From Scortum barcoo (lineage: Eukaryota > Chordata > Actinopteri > Centrarchiformes > Terapontidae), in contig CM041550.1 in the NCBI GenBank assembly GCA_023238725.1, positions 26,001,586 through 26,065,585 of the forward strand: a stretch of DNA of 64,000 bases, written 5' to 3'. Below, one piece after another: positions 11,026 through 25,342 of the stretch. The notes beneath the pieces were generated by a model, which was given only the letters and a program-made list of their open reading frames with translations, had not been told where the DNA came from and did no database searches. The translations under genes and the position numbers were made by a program. The stretch's first letter is position 1. Each line of letters opens with the position of its first letter.

Positions 11026-11445
11026 TGTTACACCGGCACAAGGCAGGTGGACCCAAATGCAGGACAAAGACAGGCTTTGGTTTTCAAAAGAAGCTTTTAA
11101 TAAAGTTCTTACAAAAGCAGACTTGGATTCTTTGTCGTGGCTTGATGGCTGGATCGATGAACACGTGACACAAGATGAAGACACACAGGAACATGAACGC
11201 TTAGATAAAGTCAACAATCTGGCAACAAGACATGGGCAACACAGACAATATATACACATGAGGTGATAGGGAACAGGTGGAAACAATCAGGGCGGGGCAG
11301 ACAATCTCACAGGCGGGAAACACACAAGGACAGGAAGTAAAGGGACCTGAAATGAGAGTTAGGGATTTCAAAGTAACATGACAAGCCAGAACAGGAAACA
11401 GAAACATGATAGACATGGAAACTTAACAGACATGACGAGACATCA
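11026..11445 (-). mobile_element. Solo LTR, Gypsy-like (420 bp)
   Basis: The segment starts TGTTACACCGG and ends GACATCA, giving TG...CA termini on either strand. Read on the minus strand it has the layout of a common fish LTR: CATGTCTG-rich start, CCGCCCTGATTG then TTTCCACCTGTTCCC, a TATATA box (TGTATATATTGTCTG), an ATTAAAA polyadenylation-like signal, and the ending CTGCATTTGGGTCCACCTG close to the edge. Seven-base direct repeats (AATAGGT) flank it. No gag-pol sequence or second LTR is present within several kb, so it looks like the product of LTR-LTR recombination. Gypsy assignment is from memory of fish LTR wording and is less certain than the LTR call. A chance 69-codon frame inside has no meaning. 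Confidence 0.72.
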
Positions 11446-11452
11446 AATAGGT
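11446..11452. repeat. LTR target-site duplication, right copy
   Basis: AATAGGT, identical to 11019-11025, directly after the CA end of the LTR. Confidence 0.6.
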
Positions 11453-14400
11453 GAAGATGACAGCATTGATTATGATGTGTTTTTTTCTCATGCTCTCCTC
11501 GCCATCACTTTCTTCGCCTGTTCAATAGCAGCGACTTAATCATAGCTTTCACTCAGGCACTCTGCAAGCAATGGCTGTGTTTGCCAATACAGTACATAGC
11601 CCAAGTGGGCAGTTTAATGGAATATGGGCCAATTCAGTGGCATGGCCTCCAAGTTTTTTTCTCTATCGAGTACACACAGATGGATGCACACATTTTGAAT
11701 CTCACATTCCAGTTCTCTCACTTTGCCCTCAAAAACTTTGGATGATTGGCTTGTACAGTTGTAGATCTTATAGTCCTGGTCCGCTGTGCACATTTGTTTT
11801 GCTCGACAAAATCATATTTCACAGATATCAGCTTTAGGGTTATCTTCCCCTCACTTTAAAAATAGCTTGAATATCACATGCAAGATGATGTTTAAAAAAA
11901 TATATTTTCTTCAGTATGCTGTTACTTGACAGATGGTTTTGGTGTCCCTGCAACATTAGTTCTTCACACTGACTGACTACAGTTACCCTTCTGATTTCAT
12001 TGCGGTTTTATTGAAAATTCACTGCAGCCACGTAACTGCCTTCACTCTCCTACACCTCTAACATCAACAATGTCTTAAAGTACCTGGAGAATTCCTCTTC
12101 AAATCCCATTTAATTTTCTTCTTGAATTGTATTGATTGCCGATACTCTACCATATGGGAGAAACAGGTCTTGTTTGTTTGACATTATGTACTTTTCCTGC
12201 TGCAAGGGTACAGTTTGTGAAGTATTCCAGGCTTTTGACCTACTGGCAATAATCAAAATGTGAATTCTAAAAGCAATATTTAATCATTTCACTAAGATTA
12301 GTCCTGGTTGTAAAATTGATGTCAAAAAACTTTTTTGTGTGACGTGACAAACAGGCTCAAGGCCTGTTAAAGAGCTATTTGACACACTTCACATTTATAG
12401 TGTATAAATATAGGTACAAGACTGATTTATCAGCTGTGAAAAGCTCCAGGGCTTGGTTTGGAGTGATTTGTGTAGCTGCAAATATTTTTAAAATTTGGCA
12501 CCACTATAGTATATTTTCAACTAAGGAGGTTTCTGCATTATTTGCAAATTTTGTGACTGTGCCCATGTGTCCAAATCTAGTTTGCAGCTTTATTATTTTA
12601 ATTAATATTGTGCTCACATGGTGCCTAAATTAATTGCTGTCTAATCAAATTGGAGTTCTGGTTCTCTTGATGACGACTGACTGACTTAGTGGAAAGAAAG
12701 AGGTGACAGAGGGGGTGAGGGGGTCAGTAGCAACAACAATAGCAAATGTTTAACAGCCAAAATAATATATCCAGCCTCCTATTGAGTTTATAAAATGGTA
12801 GTTACATATGTTACTGTGGTTTACTGTACTGTGGGTACTGTGTGGTTTACACTTGCCAATTGTGTCTTTTTTACCAGCAGACATGGTAAGCTGCAACAGT
12901 GAATTAAATTCTCCCCAACTTTCCCACCAGCCAGAGACCGACTGGGTTGAATTTACAGGTGAGCTTAGCTGGGTGAGGTTTTAGCAGATTCAGTAAAGTG
13001 ATAGAATATGGGATGCGAATGGGAACACTGTAATACTGTTCAAAAATAAACCATGGTGCTGCCTTAGATTTTATTAATTTTACCATAATTTTAAAAAGGC
13101 TACTTGCAGCATTATTAATTGAAAATTGATCTCAAAGCTGCAAATAATACATTTTTTTATATTGACAATGGGTCAAATGCCCAACTGTAATCTGAAAGGT
13201 GTCACCTATAGTGATGAACCCACGTCCCAACTCAGCTCTACTGAGCCTGGTAGTGCCTTTCAGCTCACTGTTTTGGTTTAACAGCCAACTTTACTGTTTT
13301 GGTTTCCATGGCACTCATCAACTTTGTTTCCAGTAGCAGCAGGCAGCGGTTTTTAGCATAAGGGTTGTGATAAACCCACCCACAGCAGGAACACAAAGAC
13401 TTTCTTGGTCTATCAGATTTAGCCACCAGCCTACTGTCACTGATGTGAGAGCCAGAAAATGACAAAAACAACAGAGGAACAAAACTGATAGACAACTGCA
13501 GCGTGACCTGGCTCCCATTTCCTCCCTGTCCCTGGTGATTGCCTCAGCCTACTCTGTTTGTCTCTCCATTCGTGAGGACATTGTCAAACAGCATCATCTC
13601 ACAGGCCCTTCATCAACCCTGCAGAAAGACAGAAAAATGTATGTAAACATCTAACACCTTGCAATAAAGAGACAAACAAAGGTGAAAAAAGTAACAAAGG
13701 GAGAGACCAATGAAAAGAAGCAAGACTTAAGCACATAATTCATACAGGGAGCCATGATAGAAGCAAGATTACAGAACAATACGCGTTTGATTTTATTGTT
13801 GTTTTTCCCACTCCCCCCCTCTGCCAGCCCATCTCTTATCAATCTGCTGCTGTCTGTGCACAAGCACTCATTGTTCTTTGGCGAAGATCAGGAGTCTGAG
13901 TACAAACAGACCACCTACATCCATCCTGAAGCAGACAATAAACAACATAGGGCCCCATTTGAACGTTCTGAAAGCATTCTGGCAACGCCGTGAGCCTTTA
14001 TGAGTGGTAAAAGTGCTGTGTGAACAATCTGGGCGAGCTAGGCCAGCAGCCAAAGTAGATGACACCGACAGACATTACTGCGTGTGTGAGAGGAATAAAA
14101 TGTGTCTGCTGCAAAACCGTTTTCTTTCACCGGCAGAAAGTAAAAACTTGATTGGGAACAGAGGTGCCTATTACAGTCAGAGGTAATAATAGGGTGGACT
14201 GATGGCATACATCACAGAACAAAAAAAAAAGACCCTGGCAGGCATAGTGGTGTAGCAGGGTGTGTGCGTGTGTGTGTGTGTGAATGTGTGTGATTTGTGT
14301 GTGTGGTAAGAGGGCGGAGTTACGTATGTTGTTTGGGTGCTTATTTACTGTGCGAGATGGTAGCCAGGCATGAAAAAAGATGGAGAGGCGAGCCTGCAGC

Positions 14401-17400
14401 CTAACAGACAGACAAGCAGGCAGAATAAGAGTCTGATGATCAGTCTATCTTCTGTCACCTCCACAACGAGCTCAGTGAAACTGCGTTTGCTCAGGCTGAG
14501 AGAAAACCTCTCCATGGTGTGAAATTGACGTGTCATGGGGGATTGTGGAACAAAATGCTTATTTTTTGATAAATCTGGGCTTGTTGTCACTGTCCATACA
14601 GAATGCAGGACTGGAAAGGAGCAATTTATTGTGTCAAGCTTTCACAGTGAGAAAAGTACTAGACAGGTGTCCTGCAAATGGCAGTGGCAATCTCCTAAAG
14701 TAATTGTAAGGAAAATAGACTGTCCAAGGCCCTCAGTATTTGAAACAGGGGAACATTTAGAGACAGACAGAGTATGGTGCACTGAAAGTTTTGGTGAAAG
14801 TCAATACAATGATGTGTGACAATGATGCAGGAGTTTATTTCAGCTAAATGCTACACACAGTGCCCAGTCACCACAACTCTGAACTCATAGATGCAGAAAT
14901 ATGCATATGTACTTGAGTACGTACAAGGTTCATTCTCATGATGCTGGACACTGGGACAAAGAGGCCTCTTCATGATCTGTATGACAGGATGTGACCACAA
15001 AGCCCTGTTTAAAAATCTAAGAGGTGTATGAGCCTGTTCCATAGAAGTGATTTGCAAGCACTACTGACATGCAAATCATAAACGGTAGTGTCATTTTTCA
15101 AAGAGCGTCACTGGTGAATAGTAGGTATATTTCATACAAGTCCTACAGGGATCCTCCATGCTTATGCACAGGACACAAGTATGGTGTTTAGTTTTATCGG
15201 GAAATGTGTAAAATTATGATATTATGAAAGGAAATTATCTCATACTGCAAATTGCAGCTCACATGTTGCAGTTTTAGTAAATGATGCTATGGGAAGTTTG
15301 GCTTGAGGAAGGATCTATAACTTAGCAGATACCAAAACACTGTACAGCAGAAAGAATGAATGAATAATAATATACAGTATGTATTAAAGACACATTAAAG
15401 TATTCTTTCAGGTAACTGCTCAATAAAGTAATTTTCTTTCTTAGCCCTTCCTGCAGAGAGCAGAATGAGGCAGGTCAGATGTGTGTAAAGTGTGATGTCA
15501 GATCCAAACTATATCCAAGGGGCCTCTCTTTAAAGTGAGAGATGCTATAATTCACTTCACCCAAGATGGGCTGCAGGTGGGCTCCACAGGTTTGCATTAT
15601 GAGTTTTAAAAGTGTATTCTTTCTGTCTTTAGTCAAAAAGATGTGATGATAAGCCTGTGGATTTGGTGTTACACCACATGTGCCTGTTGAAATACATCAT
15701 GCAGGCAGATGATTAATCACTGAGAAATGCGATTTGGTTATGAAGTGTTGAGTCTTCAGTCACACGTTAATGATGGCAGGATTATCATGCAACACTGGCG
15801 AGTGGCCTATGTACAAATTTTTTACTAATGTTTCTGCTTGTTGTCTAAATGCAGGTGAGATAACCAGCAAGCTCTCTGTGTTTGTGTATGCGCTTTACAT
15901 ATTCTTGAAATGTGTATCTGTAGGACAACAAACCATGACTACAGTGTGACATATTGCTGTAAAATGTGAAGTTGTGTCAGACTACTGACTATAATGCTGG
16001 TATTAGCTCTAAACTCATGTCTCATTTGCTCTAAGACGACTCTCAGACAGACTGACCTCTGATCTGTTCAGGATGTTTTGTAAACCCTGCAGAATCCAGG
16101 TATGCACACATACACCTCCCTCAACAATGTTATGAGCAACATGTCGCGATAGAAGACAAACAAAGCGTGGGAATAATACAATTAGACAGTGCTGTCATTA
16201 ATAATCTCAGTGACAACCCAGATGCTTTACCATAACTTGTACTGCTCGCGCCTTGTCAAAGCATATTAAAGAAACATTGTGCTGCACCACAATGGGCACC
16301 ATTGTTCTCTTTTCAGCGCTGTCACACAGGGGCTGTAAACAGAAAGGTTGGCCTTCGATTTAGGCCTGCTGTGGTGCTGCTCAGGTGCTGTTGCGAGCAG
16401 GGAAATATGGGCAACCTTGTCACTGTATTGTTGAAGTCACTGCCAAAGTGTGAGTCAAAGACTGAACAGAACAAGGAGCGAATAAAGGGCTAAATGGAGG
16501 AAATAGTGTCAGTAACTGTTGAACAACACTCAAGATCTGATCTGAATGTGCTGAAACACCAATTTTCTAAGCTAGTTTAAATGATAGATGGTAGGTGGTG
16601 GGAGAAAAAAGACTGCAACCCAATCAAAAATAAAACTACACATTTAATTTGATTTATTCTGATGACTGACACATCTACTGGTTGTAGAGTGTCAGTTGTA
16701 GAGCCAATCATTTCCAAACACAAGGCTGAAACACAAGGCTAGTATTTGTATTTATTTATGTCACAATAATATCTGTATTTGACATAATGAGTGTAAGTGG
16801 GTGTGGTGGACATCAAAGAAATAGTTATTGTTATCTACTGTTATGCATACTCCTCATTCATGAACCTATAAGTTTATCTAAAAACAAAATAATATACTAT
16901 TTTGAACATGTGCCTGAATTAATCCAATATGATTTGTACCTGAACCCCACCTTCAGAAGAAGATAAATGAGAAACTGCTCCTCAGCTTCCAGGCTACTGT
17001 CATCGAGGGTTTAGTATAAGATCATAAGGTAAAAAAAACACCAGTGGAGCAGCAGCAGTCAAGCTTAGACTGATTAAAGGTTACTGAGTATGATTGTCAC
17101 TGAATGTCAGTCACCTGTGTCAGAGCACAGCCACTTGGATTACTGGGTGGTGGTGATGGTGGTGCAAGACTGTTCAGAGCACATTACCTGTGAGTAACCA
17201 GATAGTGTGCTCTCATTGGTTTACACTAACAGTTTCAAACACTGTCCCTGGTGCTAATAAACATATGTAAACATATATTCAAATTGAAATACTTTGTGTG
17301 GGGCAGCCAATGATTTGTCTCCTTTCTCTTTTCACTCTTTCTCAGTCACTGTCACTGTCTATTATGTCCATAAAATAGAGGCAAACATTTGATGTGAACT

Positions 17401-19183
17401 TGCCTGACGAGTCATGAATGCAGTCCATATATGCAGTGAAACATGCTGCATACGATGGGGAAGTCACGCCCCATAACTCCTTAACGAACGGAGAGACAGA
17501 GCAGAAATCTGTTCAGCATCTGTGATTACTCAGACCAGCCGAGCTGTCTGTATGTTCAGCTCGCCGGCACAGACAGCCTAACGCAGGCTGTTATTCACCA
17601 CAGCAATCATTATTATGGTTATCAAAACCTTGTCGTGATTATGGGCAGACACCCTGCAGACAAGCCATCTGTACTTCAGGTGGAAATCGATGGCGCTCTG
17701 GGTCCTCTGTGAGCTCTCCATGTCTTAAAAGGTCCCAATGCTGTGAGAGTGGAGAAATAACAGCAATGGTGAGAAAGAGTGAGAGCTAGACAGAGAACAG
17801 AGAGGACTGAAGTGCATTTACAAGTCAGACACCCAGTATTTTACTCACCTTTTATTTAAAGGAGAAAGAATTAGCCAGAGGGTGCCTTTGAAAATACACA
17901 AAGAGCATACTTAGTTAATCACAAGATACTGACAGCCATGTAAGTGCTATGTAGTTTATCCTGCTCTGCATCCAAGATCACCAGGGCCTCAGGTTATGTC
18001 AGGTAAAGTTAGGTCTGATTTGTTGATACTGTTTTGATAATTTGTATTGCAACCAGTTTAACATGTGCAGAAAAATCTTTTGAAGAGGATTCATCTTTAT
18101 GATAGCACAAGTGTACTTGCAGCTTCTTTGCTTCTCCTACTCATGTTAGGGCAGAAAGGCATGACAAGGTCATTAAAGGTCACCTCTACACCTCTAGCTT
18201 GGTTCAGCTGGTCTGGATAAAAAAAAGACATCAGTCATTGCCTTTTAGTCATGGTCCATTTCTTTCACATAAATTTATTACAATTGAACAAATCCATAGA
18301 AACTTGACATAATGCGGACTGACCAATAACTGTGGAGTTTCGGTGGCTGTCATCCTGCATTATCAGAGATACATGAACCCACATGAGCACATTAGATTCC
18401 TCTCATGACAGTCAGTCATGCAGCACTTTACTGGCCCTGATGTGTACATTTTTGGAGCCCATTCATAAATGTCTGATTATGAGTAGTATCAGATAAGACT
18501 GCAAGCAGACCAGACAATGAAGTGTTGTATTGTGTTGTTTATTAAAGATTTGTGTGCTTTCTGTAGCTGTGAGTCTGTACAGTAAAATATTGTTTAATCT
18601 TTACAGTGCTTTACATTTTGCTCAATACTTTATGAAAGCTATTTCTATTTGAGTTCAAGGTTTTTATCTACCATTGGACTGATTCCATGACCTTAAGAGT
18701 GCACTGGGCAGCTGTGTTATTTTGGAAATATAGGTACTGGATTGGCCTTGGTATCAGCACAAACACACATTATTATCAGGGCTGTTGCGCAATATGTTGT
18801 GTTTGGCACTAAAGCACTTCATTAATTGTCCAGCAAACATCCGTTAGCACTCCACATCTAGCTAGCTACCTAGCTTCATGTGTACACAACGAGTGTGTTT
18901 ACAAGCCTAGTGGGGTCCTGGTGAAGATCAGGTTTTGGTGTATCAGAAAATATTAATGTAATATGATGTACTAATAATGTTGCTGAGTGTACTGTCATGG
19001 CTCGTGTAAGTGGGATACTTTGTGAGATTGTTTGTTCCGGATCAGTTGAAACACTGAAACAAATCAGCACAAGAATTTGTTTCAAATGCATCTTTTATCT
19101 TTTGATAAAACTCTTTAATTAAAGACTTTCTAATAAAAACTCACACTGATGGTATATCAGAGTCCGGCATAGTTAATATGAAA
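11453..19183. other. Long non-coding interval
   Basis: No gene recognised in about 7.7 kb. It contains a degenerate GT-rich stretch (14257-14306), ACTGTTTTGGTTT twice at about 13267 and 13292, and many unrelated short frames. A 94-codon frame at 14535-14819 has no recognisable motif or splice context. Confidence 0.55.
14257..14306. repeat. (GT)n imperfect microsatellite
   Basis: GT array interrupted by GC, AA and GATT steps. Confidence 0.85.
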
Positions 19184-19450
19184 TGGGTAACACTTAAGTT
19201 TAAGTCCCCATATTTAGAATTTATAAGCAGTATGCAATCGTGATAAATGATGTATTATACACTGTGTGTTTATTAACATGCAGTATATAAGGTAATCATA
19301 ACTTCATACTTTCTGTTATTACAGTTGTGTTTGGCTGCATCATTATTCATTATCTGTTTATCCAGAGAAGGTGTTATATATGACAAATGCATTATTAAAC
19401 AAGTGTATCTGCTTGTAACTACATTGTGTGTTTTATTAAATTTTTTATAT
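19184..19450. repeat. Probable MITE-like fish repeat
   Basis: The left edge, TGGGTAACACTTAAGTTTAA followed by GTCCCCAT and TTTATAAGCAGTAT, resembles the start (GGTAACACTTTA...) of abundant fish miniature DNA elements, as does the phrase GATAAATGATGTATTATACA. I could not find a matching inverted right end, so the limit is approximate and the class unproven. Confidence 0.45.
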
Positions 19451-20043
19451 TGCCAAACATCCACCTGAAGCATTGGGAAAACTACTAGCAAGTGCAAGTC
19501 TAAAATAAGTCCCCTGCTGGACATAACCTGGAACCATGTTTCAGCTTGTCAAATGTCAAACACTGTGTGTTCTTCATGCCAAAGTGATTGACATAACAAT
19601 GGCCTCTTTTTCCACAGAGTGAAGCGCTGACCAGCCATAATTTCCAGGTTCCCACGACTCCTGCTGTCTAGGAGGCAGGAAGAGCACTGCACATGTCATA
19701 ACACATCGTCACCAGGTCTCCCTCAATGGCTTTATAATGATCATGAAGAGGAATCCATTTGTTTATCCTCATGGAAACAATGTCAGTCATTCTGTGACTT
19801 TGACAAACGAGCAGTACAGAGTTCCTCATACCACAAGAGCAGTGATTCAACCCTAAGTTGCTGGGAATTTTCACACCAATGCAAAATAAAGTGCTAGGTG
19901 TAACTATGATTTTTAAAATGATCATAAGCTAGATATTTAAAATTCCAGATTTTTTCTTCATGTGTCTAGATGATAAAAGTCAGTTTTGCTGCTGTCTGCC
20001 CACCTGTCTGTCTTTTTCTCAAATCTTTTCATTTTCTTTTCTG

Positions 20044-20076
20044 CCCTTTTCCCTTCTTTTCCCTTCTTTTCCCTTC
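20044..20076. repeat. Decamer tandem CCCTTCTTTT, about 3 copies
   Basis: Two exact copies at 20051-20070 with partial copies either side; strand asymmetric, all pyrimidine on the plus strand. Confidence 0.85.
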
Positions 20077-20363
20077 TCACATCAGTCCAACATGGCACTT
20101 ATCACAAACTTGAACCTGTCGCTATATCTTTTTTGTCCCCTCTCCCAGATAGCTTGACATTTCTGTTGGTCTGACAGATAAAATAACCTCTCTCCTTCCG
20201 TTCTTTCCCTCCCTCCCCAACAGAACTGATATTATTCTGTTCTGTCTGCACTGTCAGGGGCAGTCTGCGTCATGACTCCTTGATGTTTTGTGACTGTGCT
20301 TTATGCTATGCTATCTTCTCTTCCCCATTTCAGACCTCACTACATGCACACACAAACTCACTT

Positions 20364-20399
20364 ACATTCATACATGCATACATACATACATACATACAT
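20364..20399. repeat. (CATA)n microsatellite
   Basis: Tetranucleotide array with two substitutions near its left end. Confidence 0.9.
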
Positions 20400-20720
20400 T
20401 CACCACCACTGCACACATTTATCCTGAATCCTGGCAGCAGATCCTCCCCATGCCAGGCCACAACAGTATTGTTCTTCTAACCCAGAAGAATAACTTAGTC
20501 CATCCTGTGGCTCTGTAGCCCGCACTTTTATAACCTTGTTTTCTCTCTCAGATGAAATATTTTCACACCAGCTCTGAGCAGGCATAGATAGAGACTCGCA
20601 GGGTGAGAGGTGATGAGCGTTTCCTGCTCTCACATGGCTCAGGCCAGAGCTGCGCCCCAGTACTGCAGATAACAGGCTGCCCTGAGGAAAACAGGTAATC
20701 ATTTAAATAGATATTCAATG

Positions 20721-20743
20721 GTGTGTGTGTGTGTGTGTGTGTG
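20721..20743. repeat. (GT)n microsatellite
   Basis: GT array followed by CTGTGTGTG. Confidence 0.9.
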
Positions 20744-23700
20744 TCTGTGTGTACAAATCAAAACATCAAAGGCCCATGTGCATGTGTACAAGCTTACACA
20801 GTAAATAACAGGGCTATAACAACAATTTGTCTTGCATTAGTTTGTATTTGGCTGTGAGGTGCAGTTTGCAAAGTGTTTCAGTTACAAATGTGTGCACGTG
20901 CCACACGTTAACATCTAGAGGCTGAGTTAAACTGTCAGCTGCAAACACATCATCATTACTTATATCACAATTTTCTAATTCACTAACAAAGCTTAAGGGC
21001 AACCTAACACTCTGTTTTTTTAAGCTTGAACACACCTCCTTCACAAATTCTAAGAATACATATTTTTTATACATCCCATGACATAATTGTGATGGCTCAC
21101 CAGACTATTAGTTTAGATGTAAGTCAGCCACCCATTGATTCTGATCATTCCATCTGTGTAATATTACTAGAGTTCTACCATTGTAGGTGACCTGTGTTGT
21201 AATCAAACATTTTATCCATCTGTTTCCTTTGTAGTATTTGGATTTATATTATGGCTCCATCCATGCATATCTGTCAAGAATACCATCACAATAACGCTCT
21301 GTCTTCTTATCACACTAACATAGACAACATGTTTAAGTTAAGTCACAATTCATCACACAGGTGTGTTGTCTACCTGCCACATCATTTTGACAGTGTGCTC
21401 CTGCAGGTGCATAATGGTTATGTCTGCATCTGGAGGACAGTGTTGACTGTCTGTCTTACTCACTGCCTGTTTATCTTTGAACAACAGTCTTTTAACTGTG
21501 AATGCTAAGCGCTGATGGCAGACAGTGATATTGAAAACAGTATTCATCCAACAACAAAGACAAGACAGACAGATGGGAAGTCCCCCTTTCAGTTAGCATG
21601 GCTATCACAAGTTTGAGCACTGATCTTGATCTTACTTTAATTCATGTGCCTCGGGTGAAAACAGAGGATGTCTGTGTAAAGAGAAAGAAGTCAAACAAAA
21701 CTGAATAATTACTGTGATTAATTAATTATACTTCTGATATTAAGGGAAGTAATCACTGGATTCATAATTGTTGAGCGCTGTTTCAAATCATAATGTGACT
21801 CAAACACAGATGCTTATCAAGGATTGTGTTGTTTTTTCAGAACTTTTTTTTTTTTATTTCCTTTTTGCATTTTTTCCTTTGTCTACTTAATCAAAGCTGG
21901 AAACCAGCATGACCTCATGGCATTTTCAGTATAATCATGCAAGAAAAACAATTACTTAAAAATAACCTCTAACTATTATTGTTTCTTATTAGCTTTTGCA
22001 GGATTATTCCAGCACTGTGTAGTGCCGACAACTCCTTTGCCCTGTGATTTATTGAGACTGATCAAGGAGTAATAAGAAGCAGAGCGACCTACAGACACTT
22101 TGAAATACAGCAGAGCTACGTTGCCTGACCGGCCCAGTTTAAAAGGGAGGAGGGAGGTCTTTTCACACACAACTCTGTTAGCAAAAAGCAGAGGAAGAGA
22201 GCTTGACATTTAAATTACCCACAAAGCAGTGCCGATTAATCATTCATTCTTCTGCAAGCCCTAGCATGTACCTCTTGACACACAGACACATCCCTTCACA
22301 TTCACAGACACACTCATAAACACACACACTCACTCACACACAGACAGCTAGAGAGCATTCATAAAGCCTGCGTTAATCCTTAAAGTTTAGGACTTCATTC
22401 AAATTGAGCTGTGGCACACTGCTGTAGCTGGACTGTTGCTTGATTGCAAAATGAAGCAGCTCCCTAATCTGAAATATCATAATCACTTTTTACACTTCTG
22501 TTTGACTTTAACTCAAATATGTACATTACATAAACACAATCACTCCTGTCGCTGCACAGATGTAACGGTGCGGCCATGTTTTTTATATCAGCTCTCACAG
22601 GAAAAGATACAAAGCCGAGGTGAGACCAGCGCAAACACATATATGGTTCAATTATATTTGCAAAGTCATAGAAATTAGTTGTTACATTCTGTAACAATTA
22701 CTTACCCACTTATTCACATGCACAAAAAGAAATACATTACATACAGAAACTTTTCCTTTTTTCCAGTTTAGTTTGTCTTTCTCCTGCCACAGCCTGCTGT
22801 CTGCTGTGTCACCGTCCAGCTCCTAGTGACTATAAGACTCAATTTAAATCAACATAAGAAGCATTTTTGTGAAAGTGAAAAAAAAAGCTGCAAAGACAAG
22901 AAGGGGAAATGTTACAAGTGAAAACACTTACTGTGATATGTTACTAATTACTAATTTGTATACATTAAACATCAAGGAGTTGTAATCATTTGGATCTTTA
23001 GGCAAGTTAATTATTTACAATAATATGAATATTAAAACAACAATGAAATTAAAAACAGTGCCCCCCTGTTACATGAAGGACAGAGTCCTGTGCATTTATT
23101 GATACCTTCAACAAGATGGTTGGATATGTTGCATGAAGTATTTTATATATATGAAGCATTTTAAATGACATAACTTGTGCATGAAAAGTCTAATAATTTT
23201 CATGTTCACTTCTCCTGAATTAATTTTTTTGTTTGTTTGTTTTGCCCTGGGGATGAGGAGTAACACAATTTTGTTCCTCAACAGGTAAATGTACTCTCTG
23301 TGGTTTCAACTTGTTTACACTTGCTACTAACCCAACTTGTTTGTTTGGAAGGCACACGGGCCAACACCTAGAACACATGACGACAGAAAAGGTGCAGTAA
23401 GAACAGGCACACGCACTGGCTCCTGTCCCCTGATTGGATCTGAAGGAGCGAGAATCTGTGCTTCCTCCTGGCCTGCACACAAAAGACAAGACGGTTCCAG
23501 TCAAAACAACAGACTTCCTGTTTGCCCGTCTGCATTCATGCCACATCACTTTCGCCTCATCAGACAGGTACACAGTCTACAGTTTGACATGGGATGTCAA
23601 TTTGATGAAAGTATTTATTAAATATTGGCTGGTTTCATGTGCAGTCGAATGTCATACGTTCCACTGTGACATAAAATCATTCATTTGTCATTAATAAGTC

Positions 23701-24454
23701 TGTTTGCCTTGTAGTTAAGCTGGGTTTCTAAAGGAACTTTTATTACAGTCAGCTCAAATAAAATATATTAAAACCAAGATGGTTGTTGGACAAGTATGTC
23801 TGGGTTTGAAACTTAATTCTGTGAGATTAGAATGATATTGATGTTGAATCATCTTTTAACTTACATCCTGAAAACAGAGAAAGAGTGGAACAGAAACTTA
23901 ACACTGAACTTTACTTGGTTATTACATAATGTCATTCTTTGATATTTTGTAGTTCAGCATTCACTTGTATTGAGCACAGTTGCAGAGTGTCTGATTGCTG
24001 AAAACAAATGGTATTAGCTGTGACCATTGTCATATGAATATGTCAAATGTGGGTTCATTGCATAGCCTCATAGGCCCATATTCTGTATCAAAGTATTAGA
24101 GTCTAGTCAAAGTCTAAATGTTTAACCCACTCCAAACAGACTTAAGTTCTTTGGGAAACTTTGTAACTTGATAACAAATAATTTCCTTCAGTTGATGTCA
24201 GATAAGACAGGTACTGCCAGATGTAGGATTTTTACTTTGCAACCTGATTAAAAATGATGTTGTAACTTTAGATCCTGACTTTTAAACAGTGTCTAGTTCA
24301 GTACTGTTTTTTCATCGTCTTGGTTACATTAAAAGATTATACATCACATATGCCTTTGTTTCAACAGTTTTTAGCAATTGTCTTTTAGGTGCCTTGATCG
24401 GATAACTGCCAGTTTCAGCTGGAATTCCACCCACCACACTGTCCTCTCTGTTGA

Positions 24455-24640
24455 ATGCTAATTAGAAAAAGTTTGCAGGCAAACAGGCTGAAGTAAGATA
24501 GTAATCATGGCAAAGATTACCTGCTAAACATCAGTATATCTGCATCGTCACGGTGAGCATGCTTGCTGACATTAGCATTTAGCTCCAAATACTGCTATAA
24601 TTCAGTGTAAAGCTGTTAGCATGACTAGAGTTTTGTTTGG
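24455..24640 (+). repeat. Interspersed fish repeat family C, copy 1
   Basis: Contains CATGGCAAAGATTACCTGC, CTAAACATCAG, GGTGAGCATGCTTGCTGAC, ATTAGCATTTAGCTCCAAA and GCTGTTAGCATGACT in order. This is the layout of a very abundant percomorph repeat (…CTAAACATCAGCATGTTAGC…TTAGCATTTAGCTCAAAGC…, from memory), probably a non-autonomous DNA element. A second, more decayed copy lies at 44777-44870 in the same orientation. Confidence 0.65.
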
Positions 24641-25296
24641 TATTTTTATTCCATACATCACATGCACACATTTTGAGTATAAAATAGTCAGTAACCTTAT
24701 GCCAAATACTATCACCATAATGCTTTTGAGACTATATAGACTATTGGAATACCCCAAGTAAGTCAAACAGTAATACACAAGCCCTGCATATATTTTAATC
24801 TGACAGGTTTTACTAGGTCAGGGCTGAGTGTGACAGGTAATAAGGAGAACAGGCCATTTTATACAAGAACACTTAGGCAGGAAGACACTGGAAATAGCTT
24901 TGATACTGGTGGAGATTAGGTGAGTTAATATATTCCAAATCTATGGAGATGTATTTTCTATGAATAGGCCCCCCACATGTATACACATCATGCTGCAGCA
25001 GGACTAATTAATTAGCTAAATGCACATAGTGGGGTATGGGATGGATAATCATTGCTTCAATTGAGGTTAATGAAGAGTAACTCAGTAACTCGTCAAATCA
25101 TAATGACAGTGTCTGCATGGTGTGATTTGAGAGCTGTTACCTGTCTTCTGATAGATGGGTCCATTAAAACACTTAGGAGGAAGTGGAAGGGTGGTGGAAA
25201 GGAGAGTTTCTGCTGAGAAAATGAGAGTTAGAGTGCACAAGGGGTGAATGTTGGGATACAGTGAGAAAAATAAGAAAATGAAGAATGCTACATTAC

Positions 25297-25298
<2 letters not shown>

Positions 25299-25336
<38 letters not shown>
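25299..25336. repeat. (TG)19 microsatellite
   Basis: Nineteen uninterrupted TG units, one of the longest pure dinucleotide arrays in the window. Confidence 0.95.

Positions 25337-25342
<6 letters not shown>

Larger units (their letters stand above)
19451..24454. other. Non-coding interval with simple repeats
   Basis: No gene recognised. It holds a decamer array (20044-20076), a (CATA)n array (20364-20399), a (GT)n array (20721-20743) and CA-rich sequence around 22280-22350. Frames up to 117 codons (23220-23573, minus) look like chance. Confidence 0.55.
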
